A stretch of DNA of 32,394 nt from Cyanobacteria bacterium CYA. Lineage in GTDB: Bacteria > Planctomycetota > Phycisphaerae > Phycisphaerales > UBA1924. Below, one piece after another: positions 16,108 to 24,536 of this stretch. The stretch lies in NCBI GenBank assembly GCA_008363215.1, contig RHKP01000028.1:38697-71090 (forward strand), in the 5' to 3' direction. How positions within the stretch are numbered: position 1 is the first letter of the stretch; every line of letters starts with the position of its first letter. A program made the translations under genes and the position numbers. The notes under the pieces were generated by a model, which worked only from the letters and a program-made list of their open reading frames with translations, was not told the origin of the DNA and did not search any database.

Positions 16108-18492
16108 ATGTCAGCCATCGTACCGCTCCGGCGCATCCTTCTTGCGGCGGGCTTGGGAATCCTGGCCGGCTCTTCGTCGGGTCAGGTCATCCCCCAGTCC
16201 ATGCCCGCGCCCACGCAGACCGTATCACCCGTGGGAGGTCAGCACGTCGTCACACCCTTCCGTCCCAGCGCCGACTTGCAGATCGCGCGCCCGGACCATC
16301 CCCCGCTCGACCAGATCCCGCCCATGCCGTTGCCCAACTCGGACGACTACGTCCCCGGCGTGCAGCCGCCCGGCGGCGTGATGTTGCACGACGCCACCAC
16401 CGGGCAGACCACGCTCTTGCCGAGCATGCGCGGCTTCTCTCGCTCAGACTGGACCGTCGCCCCTGAAGGCGACTACCCCGGCGCCGACAACTACGTCGAA
16501 GGCGAGCCCAACACCCGCGGGTTCGGCACCATGTCCGCCGCCGGCTCGCTGAACACCTGGCCCCGCTCGGGCAACGTCAAACTCGTCATGGAGTTCATCG
16601 ACCAGAACGGCATCTCCCGCTGGTTCACCGCCTCGGGCTCCATGCAGGACGCCGGCGTGGTTCTCACGGCCGCCCACTGCGTGTACTCCCGCGCCCCCAA
16701 CGGCATCAATATCTTTGACTGGGCCAACCGCATCTACATCTATCCGGCGTGGGACGGCGATGCCGCCATTCCACAGTTCGGCGAACCCGCCAGCGATGAC
16801 GTCGTGCAGTACTTCGGCTACTGCCGCGGCGACTATTTCATGGCCGGCTCCAACTACGTGAACAACGGCGACTTCGACTCCGACGTCGGCTGCATCCGCA
16901 TCAACCGCGGCTCGTCTCGCAACATCGGCATGCTCACTGGGTGGTTCGCCTGGGCCTACGGCGGCACGTGCGCCTGGCACCAGGACCGTACCTACAACAA
17001 CTTCTCCTACCCGGCTGAAAACTGCGGCGGCGGGCTCCACACCGGACGCACCATGTACTACTGGTCCGGCACCTGGGACTCCTGCCCCGGCAATCAGATG
17101 CACCTGATCACCGGCGGCAACTGCCTCGACACCGTCTGGGGCGGCATGTCCGGCTCGGGCGCCTACTACATCGAAGGCGACAGCCGCTACGTCCACGCGG
17201 TCTGCTCCAACTCCAACCGCAACGACAGCGGAAACTACGCCCGCCTGTGGGAAACCTACGTCAATTCCATGATCGACTTTGAGAACGACACCCGCGGCAA
17301 CACATTCGACGCCGAACTGCTCCGCTGCCGCGCCCTTGGAAGCACAACCATCAAGGCCGGCACCAGCGCCAACGACATCTTCCAGGTCTACGTCGCCAAC
17401 GCCACCAACAACGACCCCGGCTCACAGGGCTTTACCCTCCGCGTGTACCTCTCCAGCAATAACAACATCTCGACCAGTGACACGCTGCTGGGGACCTGGA
17501 ACTACAACTGGGACTTCGCCGCCATGAGCGGGGTGATCTTCAACATCCCCGCCCCGTTCATCCCCGCCGACGTCACCCCCGGCACCTACTGGATCGGCGC
17601 CATCCTCGATGACGGCACCGACGCGTGGATCGACAACAACGACACCGACACGTGGGACGCCCAGCAGGTGAGCATCACTCTGGCCGACCCTGCCACCCCG
17701 ACCTACGTCAGCCCGGCCAACAACTCGACCGGCAACGCCATCACCGTCGACCTCGACTGGAACCCGGCCGCCCGCGCCACGTCATACGACGTGTACTTCG
17801 GCACTGACTCGACCCCCGACGCCACCGAGTACCAGGGCAACACCGCTGCGAGCTTCTGGGCTCTTGGCACGCTGGCCTTCGATACTCAGTACTACTGGCA
17901 GATCGTCGCCCGCAACAGCGCCGGCATCACCGTCGGTCCGGTCTGGACGTTCCGCACGGAGCCGTCGATCATCGACCTGGCCTCCATCTCGTGCAACGCG
18001 GACGCCGGCACCTACTACCGCGGGCAGACCATCCCGGTTGACTTCGTCGTCCAGAACATCGGCAACACCGCCTCGCTCGGGTACGATGTCGAACTGCGCA
18101 TCTCCACCAACCAGATCATCTCCGTCGCCGACGCGCTCATGACCACCGTCCCCTTCGGGAGCCTGGGAGCCGGCAGCACCCGCACCACCTCCAACTACAA
18201 CGCCCAGATTCCTCTGACTCTCAGCCCCGGCGTCTACTACGTCGGACAGCGCCTCACCGGCGGCGGTGACACTGCGACCGGCAACAACTACATCGCCGAC
18301 TCGGACACCATCACCGTCCTTGCCTGCAACGCCGACTTCGCCGCTCCCTACGGTGTGCTCAACTTCTTCGACGTGCAGCATTTCCTCAACCTCTTCAGCG
18401 CCCACAACCCCGCCGCCGACGTCAACAACGACGGGCAGTGGAACTTCTTCGACGTTCAGACCTATCTCAGTTGGTTCAGCGCCGGCTGCTGA
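16108..18492 (+). CDS. Secreted S1/V8-like serine protease with CARDB/FN3-like modules and GC-type dockerin tail
   Basis: The protein has 794 residues. The signal peptide ends near GSSSG. A trypsin-like domain is marked by VVLTAAHCV (catalytic H190), DSDVGCIRI (D259) and GGMSGSGAYY (S348), with several Cys pairs. Downstream come a CARDB-like module (about 420-530), a fibronectin-III-like module (about 530-635), a second CARDB-like module with YRGQTIPVDF and QNIGNTASLGYDVELRIS, and the double FFDVQ dockerin-like tail ending FSAGC. The likely role is extracellular proteolysis while attached to the cell surface. A GAGGGAG ribosome site precedes the ATG. It is divergent from the DUF1569 gene, 227 bp apart, and has its own terminator. 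Confidence 0.92.
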   Translation: MSAIVPLRRILLAAGLGILAGSSSGQVIPQSMPAPTQTVSPVGGQHVVTPFRPSADLQIARPDHPPLDQIPPMPLPNSDDYVPGVQPPGGVMLHDATTGQTTLLPSMRGFSRSDWTVAPEGDYPGADNYVEGEPNTRGFGTMSAAGSLNTWPRSGNVKLVMEFIDQNGISRWFTASGSMQDAGVVLTAAHCVYSRAPNGINIFDWANRIYIYPAWDGDAAIPQFGEPASDDVVQYFGYCRGDYFMAGSNYVNNGDFDSDVGCIRINRGSSRNIGMLTGWFAWAYGGTCAWHQDRTYNNFSYPAENCGGGLHTGRTMYYWSGTWDSCPGNQMHLITGGNCLDTVWGGMSGSGAYYIEGDSRYVHAVCSNSNRNDSGNYARLWETYVNSMIDFENDTRGNTFDAELLRCRALGSTTIKAGTSANDIFQVYVANATNNDPGSQGFTLRVYLSSNNNISTSDTLLGTWNYNWDFAAMSGVIFNIPAPFIPADVTPGTYWIGAILDDGTDAWIDNNDTDTWDAQQVSITLADPATPTYVSPANNSTGNAITVDLDWNPAARATSYDVYFGTDSTPDATEYQGNTAASFWALGTLAFDTQYYWQIVARNSAGITVGPVWTFRTEPSIIDLASISCNADAGTYYRGQTIPVDFVVQNIGNTASLGYDVELRISTNQIISVADALMTTVPFGSLGAGSTRTTSNYNAQIPLTLSPGVYYVGQRLTGGGDTATGNNYIADSDTITVLACNADFAAPYGVLNFFDVQHFLNLFSAHNPAADVNNDGQWNFFDVQTYLSWFSAGC

Positions 18493-18527
18493 GCCCCGCG
18501 TCTGAATACAGACTTGACACACAAAAA

Positions 18528-18565
18528 GGGAGGTCGCGGCAACCCCGCGGCCTCCCTCACTTTTT
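18528..18565. terminator. Bidirectional rho-independent terminator between convergent genes
   Basis: GGGAGGTCGCGG (18528-18539) pairs with CCGCGGCCTCCC (18545-18556), 12 bp with one G-T wobble. On the minus strand the stem is followed directly by a T-run (AAAAA at 18523-18527 on plus). On the plus strand TTTTT begins four bases later. It serves the convergent genes ending at 18492 and 18598. Confidence 0.88.
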
Positions 18566-18597
18566 CGCCCAAGGCCCGGTGCCCAGCGCCTTCTTCC

Positions 18598-19872
18598 TCA
18601 ATTGAACCAGAACGAGAACCGGAACACCCGCTCGTCAAACACGTCCAACAGACGCTCCCACGTCCCGTCGCTGGTGAACTGGCCCGCCTTCAAGTATGGC
18701 GCGGCCGCTGATCCCTGGATCCAGTACAACAGATCAAACTCCCGCGGCTCCTCGAACACCTTGACCAGGTCGATGCCCTTGCTCCCGTCGCCTCGCCAGA
18801 ACCGCAGCACCTTGCGACCGGCCAGCAGGTCGTCACACTCATCGAGAAACATCAGCCACGCCTCGCGCATCTCCGCGTCAACCTCGACCCCGATCACGCC
18901 CGCGTGCTGGCCCGGGTTGGGAATCCACTCGCGATCGTCGTCCGTCTCCGCGTCGTAGCGCCCCCACATCTCCTTGCCGTGCACCACCGTCGCACGGAAA
19001 TGCTCCAGCGCCGCCTTCATCCGTTCCGGCTCGTCCACCGGCATCTCGAAGTTCCCGATCATCGCGATCAGGTCGGTTACGTCGAACGGCGTCGGCGTGC
19101 GATCCCCCATCGCCTCGATAAAAAACGTCGAGTTCTTCAGGAAGTCATACCTGATCTGCGCGTCGGGAAACAGCACCAGCCCCGTCCGGTCAAACCACTC
19201 CTGCCCGTCGTGCGCCAGCCACACTTGCCCCACCCCCATCAGCAGGTGGCAATACCCCCGCAGCCATGACGCATCGCCATGATCGAACGCGATCGTGAAC
19301 TCCTCCGGCAGCAGCGGCACCTCAACGTAACGCTCCTCCTTGGCGTCATACTCCCAACGCCCCGGCAGCGCCCCAAGCAGCGCGCCGATCGCTTCCTTCT
19401 CCTCGGCCTTGCCGTCGGAGTTCACGTCAAACCGGACCTGCGGCACGTTGATCGCGCACTTGAAATCACCCACGTCGCCGAGTTGTGCCTCGCACCTGCC
19501 CAGCGCGTCGACGAACCCCTGCACCGCCGCGTCGATGTCCGCAAACGTCGTCGGCGCCGGCTGGCCGTTGAAGATCCACGCGAGAATGTCCCGCCGTCCG
19601 ACCATCCCCGAAACCGGCGCCAGCGTGCTCAGGAACCCGTGCCGATGCGCCGCCTGCAACAGTCCTTCGCCGGCCATCAGAAAATCCACCGACGCGATCG
19701 CAAACTGCACCGCCTCGTCCCCCGCCTCGTTCGCCAGCGCCGCCCGCACCACCGCCAGCGTCGCGCCGTCCTTCTGCAGCGCAAAGGCCGCGTCGATCTT
19801 CTCCTGCACCTGCCCAAGCGCCGCACCACAGCACAGCGCCAGCACACCCGCCCCGATGCCCAACATCCTCAT
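18598..19872 (-). CDS. Secreted protein of unknown function
   Basis: The protein has 424 residues. The signal peptide is MRMLGIGAGVLALCCGAALG. The start ATG at 19872 has AAAGGA six bases upstream; a TTG at 19887 would overlap that site. The mature part is mixed alpha/beta with an EF-hand-like loop FDVNSDGKAEEKEA (about residues 150-165) and an acidic, Trp-rich second half (AHDGQEWFDRTGLVLFPD, WGRYDAETDDDREWIPNPGQ, FDLLYWIQGS). No family is recognised. It is probably periplasmic or surface-located. It is convergent with the protease gene and divergent from the GNAT-OsmC gene (66 bp between starts). Confidence 0.8.
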   Translation of the reverse strand: MRMLGIGAGVLALCCGAALGQVQEKIDAAFALQKDGATLAVVRAALANEAGDEAVQFAIASVDFLMAGEGLLQAAHRHGFLSTLAPVSGMVGRRDILAWIFNGQPAPTTFADIDAAVQGFVDALGRCEAQLGDVGDFKCAINVPQVRFDVNSDGKAEEKEAIGALLGALPGRWEYDAKEERYVEVPLLPEEFTIAFDHGDASWLRGYCHLLMGVGQVWLAHDGQEWFDRTGLVLFPDAQIRYDFLKNSTFFIEAMGDRTPTPFDVTDLIAMIGNFEMPVDEPERMKAALEHFRATVVHGKEMWGRYDAETDDDREWIPNPGQHAGVIGVEVDAEMREAWLMFLDECDDLLAGRKVLRFWRGDGSKGIDLVKVFEEPREFDLLYWIQGSAAAPYLKAGQFTSDGTWERLLDVFDERVFRFSFWFN

Positions 19873-19938
19873 TGCGTTTCCTTTCAAGATCCCTGTGTCA
19901 TCTTACAGCGCCGCGTCCGCATCTCCTACTCTCCTCCC

Positions 19939-21051
19939 ATGACCTGGGCCGCACCAACCCGCCTCGAAAACCAGTTCGCCATCCTTCGCCCGCTCGCGCT
20001 CGACGATGCGGCCCCCCTCGCCGCGGCCGCCGAATCGCTCGACACCTTCCGCTTCTACTCGCGCGCCCCGCGCGACCTCTCACCCGACGGCATGCGCGCC
20101 TTCCTCGAATTCCTCATGGCGCAGCCCAACACCAGCGTCTTCTGCGTGATCGAGCCCACCACGCGCACGCCCGTCGGCGTCACCACCTACCTCGACATCC
20201 GCTCCGCCCACCGAGGCCTCGAAATCGGCTGGACCTGGTACACCCCGCGCCTGCGTGGCGGCACACTCAATCCTGCGTGCAAACTCCTGCTCCTCCAGCA
20301 CGCCTTTGAAGACCTCGGCGCCATCCGCGTGCAACTCAAGACCGACGAACGCAACGCCCGCTCGCGCGCCGCCATCCTCAAACTCGGGGCGGCATTCGAG
20401 GGCGTCCTCCGCGAGAACGTCATCATGTCGGACGGCTTCCACCGCTCGACCGCGATGTACTCCATCCTCACCGCCGACTGGCCCGCCGTGCGCACCCGCC
20501 TGCATGAGCGACTGAAGATCCTCCCCCGCGGCACGGGGGATGCGGCCGAGTCCGCAAGGCCGGAGGGTGCCACGGGCACTCCGCCGATCCGTCGCGGCTC
20601 TTCCGCGCCCCCTGTGATGACCACGAAAGGCGAGTCTGCACACGGGCCGGCCGCCGGCAATCCCCCCGTCACCGTTTCCATCGCCCGTGACCACTACCGC
20701 ACCACCATCGACGCGCTTGGACACACCATCATCGCTGACGAGCCCGCTTCCCTCGGAGGCCGCGACGCCGGGCCTGCGCCTGTCGATCTTCTCCTCTCGG
20801 CCCTCGGCGCCTGCAAGGCCATCACCTGCCGCATGTACGCCGACCGCAAGGGCATCCCTCTCGACGCGATGCACGTCGCACTGTTCATCGATCGCCCCGA
20901 CCAGGAGCACACCGCCATCACCGCCCGCATCACACTCGAAGGCGACCTGACCGGCGACCAGCGACAGCGCCTCTGCGAAATCGCCAGCCGCTGCCCCGTG
21001 GAGCGCACTCTCACCGGCACAATCAAAGTCAATAACGAACTGACAGCATAA
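19939..21051 (+). CDS. GNAT acetyltransferase fused to OsmC-family domain
   Basis: The protein has 370 residues in one uninterrupted frame. Residues 1-192 are a RimJ/RimL-like GNAT domain (LEIGWTWYTPRLRGGTLNP, LKTDERNARSRAAILKLGA, GVLRENVIM). Residues 245-370 are OsmC/Ohr-like, with the redox cysteines C292 (LSALGACKA) and C352 (SRCPVERTL). Such domains reduce organic peroxides. The linker (193-244) is low-complexity, and its DNA folds into three adjacent hairpins. The start has no ribosome site (TCTCCTCCC before the ATG). An internal ATG (M227, 20617) could start a stand-alone OsmC protein, so this may be a fusion or two genes joined by loss of a stop. Both domains are confidently recognised; their joining is less sure. 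Confidence 0.8.
   Translation: MTWAAPTRLENQFAILRPLALDDAAPLAAAAESLDTFRFYSRAPRDLSPDGMRAFLEFLMAQPNTSVFCVIEPTTRTPVGVTTYLDIRSAHRGLEIGWTWYTPRLRGGTLNPACKLLLLQHAFEDLGAIRVQLKTDERNARSRAAILKLGAAFEGVLRENVIMSDGFHRSTAMYSILTADWPAVRTRLHERLKILPRGTGDAAESARPEGATGTPPIRRGSSAPPVMTTKGESAHGPAAGNPPVTVSIARDHYRTTIDALGHTIIADEPASLGGRDAGPAPVDLLLSALGACKAITCRMYADRKGIPLDAMHVALFIDRPDQEHTAITARITLEGDLTGDQRQRLCEIASRCPVERTLTGTIKVNNELTA
20522..20579 (+). repeat. Three adjacent hairpins inside the GNAT-OsmC linker
   Basis: TCCCCCG and CGGGGGA (20522-20540), TGCGG and CCGCA (20541-20556), and GTGCC and GGCAC (20567-20579) form consecutive stems. This is typical of intergenic REP or terminator-like DNA, but here it is translated. 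Confidence 0.7.
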
Positions 21052-21496
21052 CGCCTCCGCGTGTATTTGCACGTCCGCTTCTCTCGATCCCCCTTCGGTC
21101 CCGGCCGGAGGAGGCTTCTCCCGCAGCCAGACGGAGCGAGACTTCTTGAGCCCGACCGGCTGCCGGCCGATGCTTGTCCTCCATTGGCCCGGACCCCGCA
21201 AGACAGTGCACATCCCGACAAGACGCCCACGCCGTCCCGAGGTTGCTCGCGTGGAGCACGGTCTGGGGAACCTCGAAGTTGAACGGCACGGCCCGCGTAT
21301 AGGTAATCGCCCAAGCAACCTGCAGGGAGCATCTCCCGATCGCCGCTGTGGAAACGAGCAGCCATTCACCCCAACGGGTGGGGCGCAGTGAGATGCAGCA
21401 TGAGATTCTCTGGGCACGGCTGAAATGTGATGTATATTCCTGCTCAAGGTAGGATGCAATCCGCGCACAAGTGGTCCCGAGCGGGAGGGATATCAC
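21052..21496. other. Intergenic region with possible promoter
   Basis: This is 445 nt of somewhat lower G+C than the neighbours. No gene, transposase remnant or known RNA was recognised. A TATATT at 21433-21438 could be a -10 element for the gene at 21497, but a good -35 hexamer is not seen. The downstream gene has a strong ribosome site (GGGAGGG, 21483-21489). Confidence 0.4.
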
Positions 21497-22300
21497 ATGC
21501 AGCGTCCGACGCCGAGAGTTGTCATGCTCCTGTCAGGACTCCTGAGCACGCCGGCCTGGGCCGACCCGGTGCTTCCGGATTGGACCGCCGCGACATTCGG
21601 TCCCGGCAGCGACGTCAGCGAGAATCGTTACTATCCCCTTCAGCCGGGAACACTCTCCATCTACGAGGGCATGGTCGACGGCACGCTCGAACGCATCGAG
21701 ACCTTCGTCACGTTCCAGACCATCGACATTCTCGGCGTTCGCAGCCGCGTCATCCGCGACCGCACCTATGAGGACGGGCTGCTGGTCGAAGTCGCACGCG
21801 ACTGGTACGCCGAGGATAATGACGGCAACGTGTGGTACTTCGGCGAGTTCGTCATCAACTACAACTACGACGATGACGGCAATCTCATAGGAACCAACAA
21901 CCACGGCTCATGGGTTGCCGACGGCATCACCAATCTCCCCGGCATTATCATGCCGGCCGATCCGCAGGTCGGTGATTCTTATTACCAGGAGTTCGCGCCG
22001 GACGTGGCGCTGGACTTTGCCGTCGTCAACAGCCTCGACGCGATCGTCAACATCGACTTTGGAAACTTCACCGACGTGCTGCACACCTCGGAAGGCAACC
22101 TCTTCGACGGGCCCGAGATTGTCGAACACAAACTCTACGCGCTCGATATCGGCCTGGTGCTTATCCAGGAACTCGATGACGCCGGTGAAGTTGCATTCGA
22201 GATTCCGCTTATCGACCGCTACATGGTCCCCGGGCCGGGCTCCGCCTCGGTCATTGCATCACTGGCGATGCTGGGCTCACGTCGCCGAATCCGCCGCTGA
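21497..22300 (+). CDS. Secreted protein with PEP-CTERM-like tail
   Basis: The protein has 267 residues. The N-terminal signal peptide is MQRPTPRVVMLLSGLLSTPAWA. The body is acidic and beta-rich (RDWYAEDNDGNVWYFGEF, INYNYDDDGNLIGTNNHGSW), with patterns like those of secreted proteins that carry a repeated GNVWYFGE-type strand. The end, VPGPGSASVIASLAMLGSRRRIRR from residue 244, has the shape of a PEP-CTERM signal: Pro motif, hydrophobic segment, Arg cluster. It would therefore be processed by an exosortase, but no exosortase gene is in the window. The ribosome site GGGAGGG is followed by seven bases and the ATG. Function is unknown. Confidence 0.85.
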   Translation: MQRPTPRVVMLLSGLLSTPAWADPVLPDWTAATFGPGSDVSENRYYPLQPGTLSIYEGMVDGTLERIETFVTFQTIDILGVRSRVIRDRTYEDGLLVEVARDWYAEDNDGNVWYFGEFVINYNYDDDGNLIGTNNHGSWVADGITNLPGIIMPADPQVGDSYYQEFAPDVALDFAVVNSLDAIVNIDFGNFTDVLHTSEGNLFDGPEIVEHKLYALDIGLVLIQELDDAGEVAFEIPLIDRYMVPGPGSASVIASLAMLGSRRRIRR

Positions 22301-22748
22301 CGCGGTGCGTTCGAGCCTCGACCACCGCCAGCCGGGGTCGACGCCGACGGTGGACCGGCCACCCCCGGACCTCGGCGGATCACCGAACCTGCACCCGCAG
22401 CAGCCCCGCACACCGTCGCCCGAGTGCACCTCGCCGTAGGCTGCCCGGACAACCGGTTTCGGCCTCGGTTCGGGCACGGCACCATCTTCTTCGGACTTCC
22501 GTCCGCGGGCATTGGGGACATCCGGCGTTTCGATCGGCGATACCGAGGCGCGTTCGGGCAAGGGTGACGTTTCCACCGGCCCGGCGCGGGCCGGCTGGCG
22601 GCATGAGCGGGCTCGCGAACCGATGTTCCCTCTTCGGCATCGGCTCGAAGCGCCGACTTGCCCGTTGCCCACTCCCCATTCCCCCGCGCCTACCCTCTAC
22701 TCCCACAAAACACGAAAACCGCCCGCCAACCGGGCACGGAGACTCACC
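22301..22748. other. Intergenic region upstream of efp
   Basis: This is 448 nt of GC-rich sequence with no supported gene. Short inverted repeats such as CCGGCCCGGCGCGGGCCGG (22577-22595) are visible, but there is no clear terminator T-run after the preceding gene. The efp ribosome site CGGAG lies just before its ATG. Confidence 0.5.
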
Positions 22749-23306
22749 ATGAAGGCCACCGACCTTCGCCCCGGTCAGGGCATCAAGATGGACGGCAAGT
22801 TGTTCGTCATCACCCAGTTCGAGCACCGCACCCCCGGAAACCTCCGCGCGTTCATCCAGATCAAGATCCGCGACGTCATCTCCGGCAAGTACCTCGAAAA
22901 ACGCCTCGGCTCCGCCGACGAAATCGAGACCATCAACCTCGACCGCCGCGGCATGGAGTTCCTCTTCGCCGATGGCGTCGGCGGCGGCACCTTCATGGAC
23001 CTCGAGACCTTCGACCAGGTCGAACTCCAGCCCGAACTGCTCGGCGACTCACTCCTCTACATGGCCCCAAACACCCAGTGCACCGTCCTCTTCCACGAGA
23101 CAACCCCCGTCTCCATCGAACTCCCCGCCGCCGTCGAAGTCACCGTCACCCAGACCCCGCCCGGCATCAAGGGGGCCACGGCCACCAACCAGTTGAAGGA
23201 AGCCGAGTGCGACACCGGGCTGAAGACCAAGGTTCCGCCTTTCATTGAAATCGGCGAGAAGATCAAAGTCTCGACCGCCGATGGCTCCTACATCTCGCGC
23301 GCCTGA
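22749..23306 (+). CDS. efp: Translation elongation factor P
   Basis: The protein has 185 residues, the standard length, with all three domains: KOW-like N-terminus (MKATDLRPGQGIKMDGKLF), central OB domain and C-terminal OB domain ending KTKVPPFIEIGEKIKVSTAD. EF-P rescues ribosomes stalled at polyproline stretches. In the domain I loop, the tip written PGKGQAF in Escherichia coli is PGNLRAF here (29-35), so the beta-lysylated Lys is Asn (N31), with Arg two positions on. A modification of the Escherichia coli type is thus impossible at that residue. No EpmA, EpmB, EarP or YmfI gene is adjacent. The frame is intact and GGAG precedes the start. Confidence 0.96.
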   Translation: MKATDLRPGQGIKMDGKLFVITQFEHRTPGNLRAFIQIKIRDVISGKYLEKRLGSADEIETINLDRRGMEFLFADGVGGGTFMDLETFDQVELQPELLGDSLLYMAPNTQCTVLFHETTPVSIELPAAVEVTVTQTPPGIKGATATNQLKEAECDTGLKTKVPPFIEIGEKIKVSTADGSYISRA

Positions 23307-23550
23307 CCTCAAACTACCCTCCCATGCTCCCGGACGGGAAGGTGGGACGGGCCCGGGCAACGCCGCAGACGGACTCAGGTTGCATCTCGAGGGTGTGGCG
23401 ACGCTGGAGAAGCGCCCGCCATCGGTCACCTCTCCGGGTCGGAATCAGCCGGAACTCGGGCAGCACAAAGCGCCGGCCGCCCGGACCTACGCTCGAAGAC
23501 TCACAAGAGACCGGCGTTCCGCGACGTACGAGTTTTGAGTCAAACCCGCA

Positions 23551-24432
23551 TCAGTGCGGCTGCCCCCGGAACGGCTCGATGTGAATGAGCACTGCGTCCA
23601 GTTCTGCAAACTGCTCGCGCAGCACGCTCTTCACTCGTCCCGTCAGCGCGTGTGAATCCAGCACGCTCATCTGCGGGTCCACTTCCACGTGCATCACCAC
23701 GCGATACCCCCGCCCTGAACGCCGCGTTTCGCAACGCTCCACACCCAGCACTCCGTCAATCTCCAGTGCGGTCGCCGTCACGCGTTCGGCCACTTCGGGC
23801 GCCTGCTTGTCCATCAACTCGCCCAGCGGCTCGCGACACAGGCGCACGCCGTTGAACAGGATCACGCCCGACGCGAGCAGCGCTGCCCAGTCGTCGGCCG
23901 GCGCCCAGTCCGGGCCGCCCGCCAGCGCCGCTGAAATCCCGACAAACGCAAAGGCCGACGTAATTGCGTCAGACCTGTGGTGCCACGCGTCGGCGTGCCC
24001 CGCGCTGCTCGACGCGCGCTTCGCCGCACATTGCGTCACCTGGAACATCGTCTCCTTGATCGCCACCACCGCCAGCAGCACCACCAGCGTGAACGCCAGC
24101 GGGCCCTGGTGCGGCGTGGCGATCTGGCGCACCGCCTCGGCCGCGACCCCCACGCCCACGCTCATCACCAGCAGCGCCACCGCAAGCCCCGCCAATGCCT
24201 CAATCTTCCCATGTCCGAACGGATGATCCTCGTCGGCCGGACGCCCGCCGTAGCGGAACGCACCCCACACCACCACCGAGCCGGCGATGTCGACCAACGA
24301 CTCGGCCGCGTCGGCAACCAGCGCAAAGGAGTGCCCCACGATCCCGGCCACCAGTTTCACCACCGCCAGCCCCGCGTTGACCGCCACGCCGATCAGGGCC
24401 AGACGCTCGGGACTCTTGCGATCGTGCGTCAA
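23551..24432 (-). CDS. Cation diffusion facilitator (CDF) family transporter
   Basis: The protein has 293 residues. CDF proteins export divalent metals by proton antiport. Visible are six transmembrane segments with metal-site residues E44 and D48 (DAAESLVD, helix 2) and H151 and D155 (HHRSDA, helix 5), and the HPFGHGKIEA motif after helix 2. A cytoplasmic C-terminal domain contains VVMHVEVDPQMSVLDSHAL and ends HIEPFRGQPH. E44 in place of Asp is a natural variant in several CDF subgroups. Start is TTG (MTHDRKSPER) with GGAG nine bases upstream; no ATG fits. The metal specificity cannot be read from sequence. It lies 104 bp downstream of the AbgT-like gene. Confidence 0.93.
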   Translation of the reverse strand: MTHDRKSPERLALIGVAVNAGLAVVKLVAGIVGHSFALVADAAESLVDIAGSVVVWGAFRYGGRPADEDHPFGHGKIEALAGLAVALLVMSVGVGVAAEAVRQIATPHQGPLAFTLVVLLAVVAIKETMFQVTQCAAKRASSSAGHADAWHHRSDAITSAFAFVGISAALAGGPDWAPADDWAALLASGVILFNGVRLCREPLGELMDKQAPEVAERVTATALEIDGVLGVERCETRRSGRGYRVVMHVEVDPQMSVLDSHALTGRVKSVLREQFAELDAVLIHIEPFRGQPH

Positions 24433-24536
24433 GATCGGCCGCTCCGCTCACGCCCTTCCCGGGCGCGCCAGAGCATATGGACCCCGCGCCCGGTCGGCCC
24501 CGTCCGGCATCGCCCCCGCACCAGCCGACGCGGCGC

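Noticed and set aside
20080..21468. Minus-strand frame of 462 codons over the GNAT-OsmC gene
   Set aside because: The plus strand encodes two recognised domains; the minus frame has none.
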